Shown: piece after piece, positions 1 through 5,940 of the stretch
How positions within the stretch are numbered: the stretch's first letter is position 1
Layout: the number at the start of each line of letters is the position of its first letter
Source of the DNA: Patescibacteria group bacterium
Lineage (GTDB): Bacteria > Patescibacteriota > Microgenomatia > Levybacterales > UBA12049
Length of the DNA: 19,326 nucleotides
Assembly: GCA_030917445.1 (NCBI GenBank)
Contig: JAUPUR010000021.1
Location: forward strand, 1-19,326
Reading direction: 5' to 3'
Position numbers and translations under genes: made by a program
The notes under the pieces: generated by a model
Told to the model about the DNA's origin: nothing
Databases searched by the model: none
The model's input: the letters and a program-made list of their open reading frames with translations, nothing else

Positions 1-578
1 GAGAGAATGATTGATGACGCGCCACCATGTTCTCCGTTGTGGATGAGTGGAGAAAGTGTTTCAGCAATATCATTGGGAAGGCTGAACTCAAGTGCCTCTT
101 TTAATTTTTCATGAGGGACACTCTCATTAAATTGTGCTGTTTGCAGGACGATCGTGTCATCTGTTTGAAGATATCCTGAGGCTCTTTGAATCAATGTTTC
201 ATCCTTTGTTTCTTTTAAGATGTTTCCTATTTTCTCTCCTCTTTTGAGACTGATAGCACCGTTACCTTTGAGGTATGCGTAAAGAACTGTGTCCTTGCAG
301 TAGCAGAGAGCGAGAGAGAGTTTTGCCTCAGATTGGAATGAAGAGAGAACGACATCGAGTGCATGTGCAATTGTTTCAAATGTTTTATCTTCGAGTCCGA
401 AAAATTCAGACTGAAGGTGATCAAGGAATTTTTTCCCATCTACTGCGAGAGTTTCATGCTCATTTTCTGAGGTGAGTGAGATAACTGCAAAAAGTCCCCC
501 AGCGTTATAGACCTGAGACCATCCCTGTGGAGTAGGTGTTGCAACTATCTTTGCAAAACTAAGTGTTGGTGTGGGCAT
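1..578 (-). CDS. PP2C (PPM)-like protein, partial, C-terminus beyond window
   Basis: The frame is open on the minus strand from the ATG at 578 to the window edge (192 residues seen), so the C-terminus is missing. The layout resembles the PPM/PP2C phosphatase fold. A glycine-rich beginning (GGLFAVISL, about residues 27-35) precedes a helical stretch and a strand-rich part with GNGAISLKRGEK. It then has a SGYLQTDDTIVLQT segment like the 'gD.lll.SDG' strand of PP2C enzymes, and ends in GGASSIIL where PP2Cs have a D-N-hydrophobic ending. The metal-binding Asp positions are not evident, so it may be a non-catalytic relative. No signal peptide is visible. It starts 3 nt after the stop of the small membrane protein at 582-821, in an apparent operon with the PH-domain protein. 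A TATACT hexamer lies 7 nt before the ATG (586-591). The family call rests on pattern resemblance only. Confidence 0.55.
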   Translation of the reverse strand, partial: MPTPTLSFAKIVATPTPQGWSQVYNAGGLFAVISLTSENEHETLAVDGKKFLDHLQSEFFGLEDKTFETIAHALDVVLSSFQSEAKLSLALCYCKDTVLYAYLKGNGAISLKRGEKIGNILKETKDETLIQRASGYLQTDDTIVLQTAQFNESVPHEKLKEALEFSLPNDIAETLSPLIHNGEHGGASSIIL

Positions 579-581
579 CTT

Positions 582-821
582 TTATAGTATAACAAGTGCA
601 AGAACAAAAAGAAAAATCGTTGCAAGAAGGTAGAAGAAATTCATGGTCTGAATAAGTGGAGAGCCTGCTGCAGTTGAAACAACGAGGATTCTTCTGAGTG
701 ATCGAATATGATTGAAGACAATGAGAGCAAATATCATGTAAAAACCAATAAGAAAAAGTGCAAATATTTTCAATCCTAATTCAAATCCGTCAGACGTGAA
801 GAAATTTGTAAAATCAAACAT
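582..821 (-). CDS. Small two-helix membrane protein, function unknown
   Basis: A 79-residue protein with two strongly hydrophobic helices, about residues 17-38 and 57-79, joined by a short basic loop containing HIRSLRRIL. The second helix runs to the very C-terminus. I chose the ATG at 821 over the in-frame ATG at 839 because AGGGAGG (829-835) stands 7 nt before it, a textbook Shine-Dalgarno sequence. The ORF overlaps the end of the PH-domain gene by 8 nt, and the next gene begins 3 nt after its stop, so it is probably translated from a polycistronic mRNA. I do not recognise a named family with confidence; small two-TM proteins of this type are common in CPR genomes. A role as a membrane partner of the neighbouring PH-domain or PP2C-like protein is possible but unsupported. 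Confidence 0.75.
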   Translation of the reverse strand: MFDFTNFFTSDGFELGLKIFALFLIGFYMIFALIVFNHIRSLRRILVVSTAAGSPLIQTMNFFYLLATIFLFVLALVIL

Positions 822-1482
822 CGCTTGGCCTCCCTGCAATTAGATCGCTTATAATATCAGCAGCTTTTGCTGGTTTTGAAATATGATTGAATTCAAAGTT
901 TGGTTTGAGCCCTTCTGTTTGTAAGTTTACATTCCCATAATCAAAAAAATTACTTAAAAACCCACTTTGTGAGTACTCGACATCAACGATATCAGCAACA
1001 TTGGTTGCGGCTACGTTTTTACTTGAGATGTGAGTCACGTCAATATCAATAACTCTTAAATTGGTGACGATGCCAACATGGTGGAACCAGGTGGTGAAGT
1101 TGACGAATGCATAACCAAAAACAATAAGGTAGTAAAAGAGGATGAAAATTAGAAAGTACTGTGAAGAAAATGTAAAAGGAAGTGACTCAATAAAGGGCAT
1201 CAAGAAAATCCCCAGGAGTGGGAGAAGAAAAAGTGCAACTGTCGTTAAAACCCATGGAACATTGGTGATAATGTGACGTCTTAAGAAGAGATGGACATCC
1301 TCATTTGTTTCTTGATTTTGAAATCGAATATCGTCTGGAAATCTAGTGAAGGTTGAAAGAAGAGAGACCTTTTCATGCGGTCGATGGGCTGATTTGGGAA
1401 GTGGGTCGGGCGTTTTAATTGGATCTTTTTTTATGACAACTTCGTCACCCTTTTGAGAGTCAAGTGAAAATATATCTGGCAT
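814..1482 (-). CDS. Membrane protein with bacterial PH (bPH2, YdbS-like) domain
   Basis: A 222-residue protein. Residues 1-70 are hydrophilic and probably cytoplasmic. Two membrane helices follow at about 75-98 and 107-129. The C-terminal part (about 132-215) has the bacterial pleckstrin-homology pattern: TNLRVIDIDV, then a strand with ADIVDVEYSQSG, then FFDYGNVNLQTEG. That order is typical of bPH2/DUF304 proteins such as YdbS, which are usually membrane-anchored with unknown ligand. The gene overlaps the following small membrane protein by 8 nt, suggesting coupled translation. A TATAAT hexamer lies 11 nt before the ATG, predicting a leader of only about 5 nt. The gene lies 34 nt downstream of the SpoIID gene on the same strand, so it may also be read through from there. 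Fold confidence is good; function is unknown. Confidence 0.8.
   Translation of the reverse strand: MPDIFSLDSQKGDEVVIKKDPIKTPDPLPKSAHRPHEKVSLLSTFTRFPDDIRFQNQETNEDVHLFLRRHIITNVPWVLTTVALFLLPLLGIFLMPFIESLPFTFSSQYFLIFILFYYLIVFGYAFVNFTTWFHHVGIVTNLRVIDIDVTHISSKNVAATNVADIVDVEYSQSGFLSNFFDYGNVNLQTEGLKPNFEFNHISKPAKAADIISDLIAGRPSDV
829..835 (-). promoter_or_regulatory. Strong Shine-Dalgarno site deciding the 821 start
   Basis: The minus strand reads AGGGAGG, separated by 7 nt from the ATG at 821. It lies inside the 3' end of the upstream coding region. It argues for starting at 821 rather than at 839, which would place this motif inside the coding sequence. Confidence 0.8.
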
Positions 1483-1493
1483 AGAATACCTGC

Positions 1494-1499
1494 ATTATA
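1494..1499 (-). promoter_or_regulatory. -10 hexamer TATAAT before the PH-domain gene
   Basis: The minus strand reads TATAAT with 11 nt to the ATG at 1482, in the 34-nt gap after the SpoIID gene. No good -35 was found. If active, transcription would start about 5 nt before the ATG. Confidence 0.4.
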
Positions 1500-1516
1500 G
1501 CGCAAAGAGGAACATT

Positions 1517-3196
1517 TTACTTCTTTTCGATATTGAAGAAGGCAAAACCAGTTTGAGGAATGCGAGTGTAACCAGGAGCTCGAAGATTGAATGCTTCTTT
1601 AAATGCAGATCCACTCATTCGAATTTCACCAATGTTTGTCTGAAAAATAACCTCATTTGTTGTCCCATTCCCTTGGCTTACGCTCACTGAGGACACAGTT
1701 GAAGGACCATTTGCTTTTTGCCTTAATTCATCCATGCTATATGGATTGCCACCCCAGCATGAAGTTGTGAGAGGAACGACTCTCTCATCTCTGAAGCGTG
1801 AGGCATTGATAATATCAGCCATTTCTTCTGGTGATAACCAGGGGTTTGAGCGTCCACACGTTGCACCACTATTACTGTAATGTTGTCTCCACCATGCTTT
1901 ATAAAGCCATGGGGAGCCACCGAGTTTTTCAAAGGATTTATCAACAAAGCTGTTACCTCCTGAGCCATCGGTTGTGTCCCAGCCGATCGGTGAAGCAAAT
2001 CCTCCATGAGTGGATGCATAATAGGTAACAACGTCTTCCAGTACCTGTCCCCGCGTATCTGAGACCGCTTGTTTCCATGAGTCAGGGGCATTATCGGCTT
2101 TGCTTGAACTGAAGACTTGGCATGCTTCAGTTGTGCAAATCTCTTTATTTTCTACCTTGTATCTATAAGCATAGGTTCTCGCAGCGACTGCTTGCGCTTT
2201 GAGCGCTTCTGGATGCCAAGAGGAAGGCATTTCGGCGATGCCTAGAAGGTATCTTCCTTCAAAATCCATCTCGCCTTGTCCACTAACTTTGATAGTTCCA
2301 CCTGTATCTTTGTCTACTGGTTCTTTCCCATAGTAGGCGTTTAGAATTTGTCTGTAATTCTGTCCGTTTTGAGCTCTTCCTCGTGCACCGTATTGACTCA
2401 TTCCTTTTCGATGGGTATATCCTCCGAATGAAAAGACCGCAAAGTATCCGCTAGGAGCTTGTTCACGAAAACCCTTAATTGATGAAAGATACTCATCTGC
2501 AAGTTCGCCACTTCCTATGGTAAATGTGAAGTCTCCACTTCGAGCGCTCAAAATCTCACTCTGCTTTGCTGTAAGTGCTGCAAGTTTACCCGAGACTTCT
2601 TGCTGATATGCTTTTGCACCTTTCACAATACCATCTAATTTTTGAGACTGTTCATCAAGTGTCGATTTTATTGTAATTAGTTTTTGCTGTTCTGATTTTA
2701 ATTTATCGCTTCTTCCTTCAAGGTCATGAATTGAAAGCGCAATATTTGTGATAATAGTTTTGTCTTGATTTGTTTTTGCTCTTTGATATGCAAGCAGTTG
2801 TGTTATCTCAGATGCAGATCCCGCAGAGAGAAAGATGGCAAGGGGAGAATCGTAATAAGTCTTTATATAGTAGTCACGAACTGTTTTATTTAAGATATCT
2901 TCTTTTGCATCAAGATTTTTATATCCTTGATCAATATCATTTTGTTTTTTAACGAGATCACTTTCAATTGTTGTGACCCTTGTTTTAATTCCAAGAATTT
3001 GTCCCTCGAGAGATTTAAGCTGAGATTCAAGTGGTTTGGTTGCTGCAACCGACTGGTTGAGGGCTGATGTGAGATCGCTAATCTGTTTGTTGAGATCATC
3101 AAGTTCGTCAGAATATGTTTTGACAGGTGATAGAAAGGAAAAAAGTACGAGAGAAACAACAAAGAGAAGACACAAAAAAACACTTAATTTGGGCAT
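1517..3196 (-). CDS. Coiled-coil SpoIID/LytB-type peptidoglycan lytic protein
   Basis: A 559-residue exported protein. Residues 5-24 form a hydrophobic signal or anchor segment. Residues about 29-108 and 141-218 are heptad-rich coiled coil around a short YDSPLAIFLSAGSASE segment, reminiscent of PcsB/CwlO/EnvC coiled-coil regions. The SpoIID domain occupies about 250-480: GGYTHRKGMSQYGARG, then AEMPSSWHPEALKAQAVAARTYA with E330 in the position of the catalytic acid of SpoIID transglycosylases, then ASTHGGF. SpoIID cleaves denuded glycan strands in spore formers; there is no sign of sporulation here, so a growth or division role is inferred. I start at 3196 rather than the in-frame ATG at 3217 because an extended -10 (TGCTATAAT) lies between them, 6 nt before the ATG at 3196, and the signal peptide begins there. 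It is divergent from the LytR_C gene. Confidence 0.85.
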   Translation of the reverse strand: MPKLSVFLCLLFVVSLVLFSFLSPVKTYSDELDDLNKQISDLTSALNQSVAATKPLESQLKSLEGQILGIKTRVTTIESDLVKKQNDIDQGYKNLDAKEDILNKTVRDYYIKTYYDSPLAIFLSAGSASEITQLLAYQRAKTNQDKTIITNIALSIHDLEGRSDKLKSEQQKLITIKSTLDEQSQKLDGIVKGAKAYQQEVSGKLAALTAKQSEILSARSGDFTFTIGSGELADEYLSSIKGFREQAPSGYFAVFSFGGYTHRKGMSQYGARGRAQNGQNYRQILNAYYGKEPVDKDTGGTIKVSGQGEMDFEGRYLLGIAEMPSSWHPEALKAQAVAARTYAYRYKVENKEICTTEACQVFSSSKADNAPDSWKQAVSDTRGQVLEDVVTYYASTHGGFASPIGWDTTDGSGGNSFVDKSFEKLGGSPWLYKAWWRQHYSNSGATCGRSNPWLSPEEMADIINASRFRDERVVPLTTSCWGGNPYSMDELRQKANGPSTVSSVSVSQGNGTTNEVIFQTNIGEIRMSGSAFKEAFNLRAPGYTRIPQTGFAFFNIEKK

Positions 3197-3202
3197 CGTA
3201 CC

Positions 3203-3211
3203 ATTATAGCA
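3203..3211 (-). promoter_or_regulatory. Extended -10 promoter, predicted leaderless start of SpoIID gene
   Basis: The minus strand reads TGCTATAAT, a perfect TATAAT with the TGn extension. Six nt (GGTACG) separate it from the ATG at 3196, so the start point predicted by normal bacterial spacing is the A of the ATG. No -35 match was found, which is tolerable for an extended -10 promoter. Confidence 0.65.
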
Positions 3212-3236
3212 AATCATAGCAAGTTATATTTTTGAC

Positions 3237-3264
3237 TTGAAAAATAAAAAAAGTATGCTACACT
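3237..3264 (+). promoter_or_regulatory. Promoter for the LytR_C-pfkB-rpiB-rpe operon
   Basis: TTGAAA (3237-3242), a 16-nt spacer, then TACACT (3259-3264) preceded by TGC, an extended -10. Predicted transcription start is near 3271, giving a leader of about 40 nt that contains the hairpin at 3284-3305. Confidence 0.55.
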
Positions 3265-3283
3265 CAGGTGACTTATATAGCAG

Positions 3284-3305
3284 TTAGTTTGTCATGCCAA
3301 ACTAA
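3284..3305 (+). promoter_or_regulatory. Leader hairpin overlapping a three-codon ORF
   Basis: TTAGTTTG and CAAACTAA form a perfect 8-bp stem around the loop TCATGC, ending 6 nt before the ATG at 3312. The loop and 3' arm also spell ATG CCA AAC TAA (3294-3305), a minimal upstream ORF. No T-run follows, so it is not a terminator. Folding this near the start codon could modulate initiation; that is inference. Confidence 0.5.
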
Positions 3306-3311
3306 TCATTC

Positions 3312-3911
3312 ATGGACGATAATCAATTTTCTCAATTTACGCCATATTCTAAAAAACCATCCTCACCAAAGGTGAGAGCCTTTGTTTATGTCATTATCTT
3401 TGTCGTTCTCGTTGCAGGAGCAATGATTATTGGAAATGTTTTTCTTTCTCAAAGAAATGCAGAGGAGGAAGGATCTATTACTCCTACTCCAGAGGTTGAG
3501 ATGACTCCAACCCCAACACCTGAAATGATTACCCCAACACCCGAGGAAGATAGTGTGACTCCTACCTCAACACAAAAAGTTACTCCAACCCCAACAGGAA
3601 AAGCTGCTGTTACACCAACTCAGGCTGCGAAAAAAGGAATTTCTGTGAGAGTGTTGAATGGGAGCGGAGAGCAAGGTGCAGCGGGTGATGGAGCAGCTGT
3701 TCTCCTTGCTGCAGGATATACAATTACTGGAACAGGGAATGCAGATACATTTGATTATGACGAGACAGTTATTCAAGTAAAAAAGAGTAAACAAACAGAA
3801 GCTGCAGCTTTGAGAAAAGCATTGTCTACAGAGTACACGGTCGCCCAAACGGTAGAAACGCTTGCAGAAACTGCAAACGTAGATGCTATAGTTATTGTAG
3901 GAACAAAGTAA
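3312..3911 (+). CDS. Membrane-anchored LytR C-terminal-domain protein
   Basis: A 199-residue protein. A short cytoplasmic head (1-20) precedes one membrane helix (about 21-46). An extracellular Thr-Pro-rich linker (about 56-105, with many TPTP units) leads to a C-terminal LytR_C domain (about 109-199). That domain begins with the signature SVRVLNGSGEQGAAG and contains the later strands of the family (ETVIQVKK, VDAIVIVGTK). LytR_C is usually the tail of LytR-CpsA-Psr proteins; here the catalytic LCP domain is absent and the domain stands alone behind a stalk, an arrangement I associate with CPR genomes. It is likely an envelope protein of unknown role. It leads a set with pfkB, rpiB and rpe, though the link between them is not obvious. 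The ATG at 3312 has no Shine-Dalgarno sequence. Confidence 0.8.
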   Translation: MDDNQFSQFTPYSKKPSSPKVRAFVYVIIFVVLVAGAMIIGNVFLSQRNAEEEGSITPTPEVEMTPTPTPEMITPTPEEDSVTPTSTQKVTPTPTGKAAVTPTQAAKKGISVRVLNGSGEQGAAGDGAAVLLAAGYTITGTGNADTFDYDETVIQVKKSKQTEAAALRKALSTEYTVAQTVETLAETANVDAIVIVGTK

Positions 3912-3919
3912 TCCTACAA
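3895..3919 (+). promoter_or_regulatory. Hairpin across the LytR_C stop and pfkB start region
   Basis: TTGTAGGA (3895-3902) and TCCTACAA (3912-3919) form a perfect 8-bp stem with a 9-nt loop holding the stop codon of the upstream gene. The pfkB ATG follows 1 nt later and lacks a Shine-Dalgarno sequence. No T-run follows. It could limit read-through or modulate pfkB translation, or mark an RNA-processing point. Confidence 0.45.
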
Positions 3920-3920
3920 C

Positions 3921-4850
3921 ATGCAGTATCACGTCATTACCATTGGAAATGCAGTCATCGACGCATTTCTTTTCCTTCCAGAAAATAACACTGATCTTTC
4001 CTTTGATCGCGAAAAAAATAAACTCTGTGTAACCTCAGGCAAGAAGATTCTTCTAGAAGAATGTACTTTTGTCTTGGGTGGCAATGCATGTAATGTTGCT
4101 GTTGGTATGTCTCGACTTGGTTTGAAAAGTGCACTTTTAGCAGAGATAGGTTCAGATGAGTTTGCCCAAAAAATTCTCCATGGACTGAATAAAGAACATG
4201 TTGGAGTTGATTTGCTCATACGAGGAGAAGGACAATCTTCTTTTTCTCTTGGCATTAATTTTCAGGGAGAAAGAACACTTTTTATTGAACATAGAGACCG
4301 CGAGCATGATTTTATTTTGTCATCGCTTGATGCAACATACTTTTATTTAACTTCTCTGGGTTCAAAATGGGAGCATGTTTATAAAAGAATGGAAGATGTT
4401 TTACAATCCCGTCCACATCAAAAGCTTGCCTTCAATCCTGGATCTATGCAGATAAAAACAGGACTGTCATCATTTGAGTACTTACTTCCTTTTACCTCCA
4501 TACTTTTTCTGAATAGAGATGAAGCAGAACTTCTTCTTGGTATAAAAACAGATACTCAAGAACTTATGTCTCTTTTTCAGAAGAAAGGTGTTAAGACTGT
4601 TGTTATTACAGATGGGGAGAATGGAAGTATGTGCTTGAGTGAAAGTGGGGAGGTATTAAAACAAGAAATGGTAAAGTGTACAGTCGTTGAAAGAACAGGT
4701 GCAGGTGATGCCTTTGCAACAGGTTTTTTGGCGGCTATAATAAGCGGGAAAGATGAGAAAGAGGCATTATTGTGGGGAGCAAAAAATGCATCGTCAGTAA
4801 TAGAACAAATAGGCTCACAAAAAGGATTGTTAACAAAGGAAAATATATGA
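3921..4850 (+). CDS. PfkB-family sugar/nucleoside kinase
   Basis: A 309-residue ribokinase-like kinase of normal family length. Signature 1 is LGGNACNVAVGMSRLG (about 52-67). The Mg/ATP motif NRDE is at 198-201. Signature 2 is RTGAGDAFATGF (about 258-269), with D263 as the expected catalytic base in the GAGD anion hole. These show an intact active site. The substrate cannot be read from sequence; ribose, another sugar or a nucleoside are possible. Its neighbours are informative: the stop overlaps the rpiB start by 4 nt (ATGA), and rpe follows, so the product may be ribose 5-phosphate or a related pentose phosphate feeding the non-oxidative pentose phosphate pathway. It starts 9 nt after the LytR_C gene, with no clear Shine-Dalgarno sequence but with a hairpin just upstream. 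Confidence 0.88.
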   Translation: MQYHVITIGNAVIDAFLFLPENNTDLSFDREKNKLCVTSGKKILLEECTFVLGGNACNVAVGMSRLGLKSALLAEIGSDEFAQKILHGLNKEHVGVDLLIRGEGQSSFSLGINFQGERTLFIEHRDREHDFILSSLDATYFYLTSLGSKWEHVYKRMEDVLQSRPHQKLAFNPGSMQIKTGLSSFEYLLPFTSILFLNRDEAELLLGIKTDTQELMSLFQKKGVKTVVITDGENGSMCLSESGEVLKQEMVKCTVVERTGAGDAFATGFLAAIISGKDEKEALLWGAKNASSVIEQIGSQKGLLTKENI

Positions 4851-5290
4851 GGACAATTTTTATTGGTTCAGATCATAGAGGTTTTGAAAAAAAAGAAATT
4901 CTTAAGAAGCTTTTGCTGGAAAAGGGTTATACAGTTAATGATTGTGGTGCCTATGAATATCAAGAAGGTGATGATTATCCTGATTATGCTGAGCGAGTAG
5001 CAGACAAGGTTGTTGAAAATGAGGGATCCTTTGGAGTTTTATTGTGTGGAAGTGGGGTGGGAATGTGTCTTGCTGCAAATAAAATAAAAAATGTAAGATG
5101 CGTTGTTGGACACTCCCTTGATGAAGTGAAAAGTGCGCGACAAGAAGATAACTGCAATGTCATTGCCTTCTCTGCTGATAATCAAGATCTTGATCAGATG
5201 AGTGAGATGATAGATGCCTTTGGAGAGACAGCGTTTTTGATGGAAGAGAGATTTCAAAGAAGAATTATAAAAATGGAGAGAAGTACATGA
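4847..5290 (+). CDS. rpiB: Ribose-5-phosphate isomerase B
   Basis: A 147-residue RpiB/LacAB-family enzyme interconverting ribose 5-phosphate and ribulose 5-phosphate in the cytoplasm. It shows the N-terminal GSDHRGFEKK motif, DDYPDYAE (about 42-49) and LLCGSGVGM with the catalytic-position C67, followed by the conserved HS and N-V residues of the family. The ATG at 4847 is preferred to the in-frame ATG at 4772, which would add 25 residues inside pfkB. Here AAAGGA lies 6 nt before the ATG, the ATG overlaps the pfkB stop as ATGA, and the protein then starts directly at the first strand. The end overlaps rpe in the same ATGA fashion. Tight coupling of all three genes indicates one pathway module for pentose phosphate handling. 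Confidence 0.93.
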   Translation: MRTIFIGSDHRGFEKKEILKKLLLEKGYTVNDCGAYEYQEGDDYPDYAERVADKVVENEGSFGVLLCGSGVGMCLAANKIKNVRCVVGHSLDEVKSARQEDNCNVIAFSADNQDLDQMSEMIDAFGETAFLMEERFQRRIIKMERST

Positions 5291-5940
5291 ACAGTGTTCT
5301 TCCTGCAATTTTTGAGAAAGATTTTACTGAGATAGAAAAAAAACTTGAACGTATTCGGCCATTTGCCAAAGCAGTTCATATTGATCTTCTGGATGGAAAA
5401 TTTATAGATAATGTGTCTTTTCTCAATCCAGAACCATTTAAAAAATATTCACAGGATTTCTATTTTGAGTTACATATGATGGTTGAAGAGCCTGAAGCTT
5501 ATATTGAGAAATGGGCAGAAAATGGTTTTAAGAGATTTGTTGGACATATTGAGAAAATGAGCGATCAGCCATCGTTTGTGGCACGAGCACAGGAGTATGG
5601 TGAAGTAGGCCTTGCACTTGATTTGAAGACCTCAGGTGACGAGATAAAGGTGCAGTTGCAAGATTTAGATATGCTTCTTATTATGGGTGTGAATGCAGGA
5701 TATTCTGGACAAGTTTTTGATAAGTCCTGTTTGCAAAAGGTTTCATTTTTTAGTCAACAAAACATTGTTCCCGTTGAGGTTGACGGAGGGGTAAATATTC
5801 AGAGTATTGCTCAGATTTGTCAAAGTGGTGCATCTCGGGTTGCTGTGACATCTGCTCTTTTCGCTGAGGGTGAGATTGAGGAAAACTTTCAAGAACTTGA
5901 GAGTAACTTTAACGAGCAAGCTGAGTGGGGAAGTTATTAA
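5287..5940 (+). CDS. rpe: Ribulose-phosphate 3-epimerase, divergent
   Basis: A 217-residue TIM-barrel epimerase converting ribulose 5-phosphate to xylulose 5-phosphate. The metal ligands of the family are in place: H31 and D33 in HIDLLDG, H63 in ELHMMVE, and D166 in VEVDGGVN, which is also the C-terminal phosphate-site region. Two usual positions differ: the first-strand PSIL motif reads PAIF, so the conserved Ser is Ala, and NPGFGGQ reads NAGYSGQ. It is therefore a diverged but probably active Rpe. The start overlaps the rpiB stop as ATGA, with GGAGAG 6 nt upstream. The last 32 nt overlap the end of the convergent PBP gene at 5909. Confidence 0.87.
   Translation: MNSVLPAIFEKDFTEIEKKLERIRPFAKAVHIDLLDGKFIDNVSFLNPEPFKKYSQDFYFELHMMVEEPEAYIEKWAENGFKRFVGHIEKMSDQPSFVARAQEYGEVGLALDLKTSGDEIKVQLQDLDMLLIMGVNAGYSGQVFDKSCLQKVSFFSQQNIVPVEVDGGVNIQSIAQICQSGASRVAVTSALFAEGEIEENFQELESNFNEQAEWGSY

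Noticed and set aside
4772..4846. An upstream in-frame ATG extending rpiB
   Set aside because: It lies inside pfkB and adds residues not seen in the family, whereas the ATG at 4847 has a Shine-Dalgarno site and the ATGA overlap.
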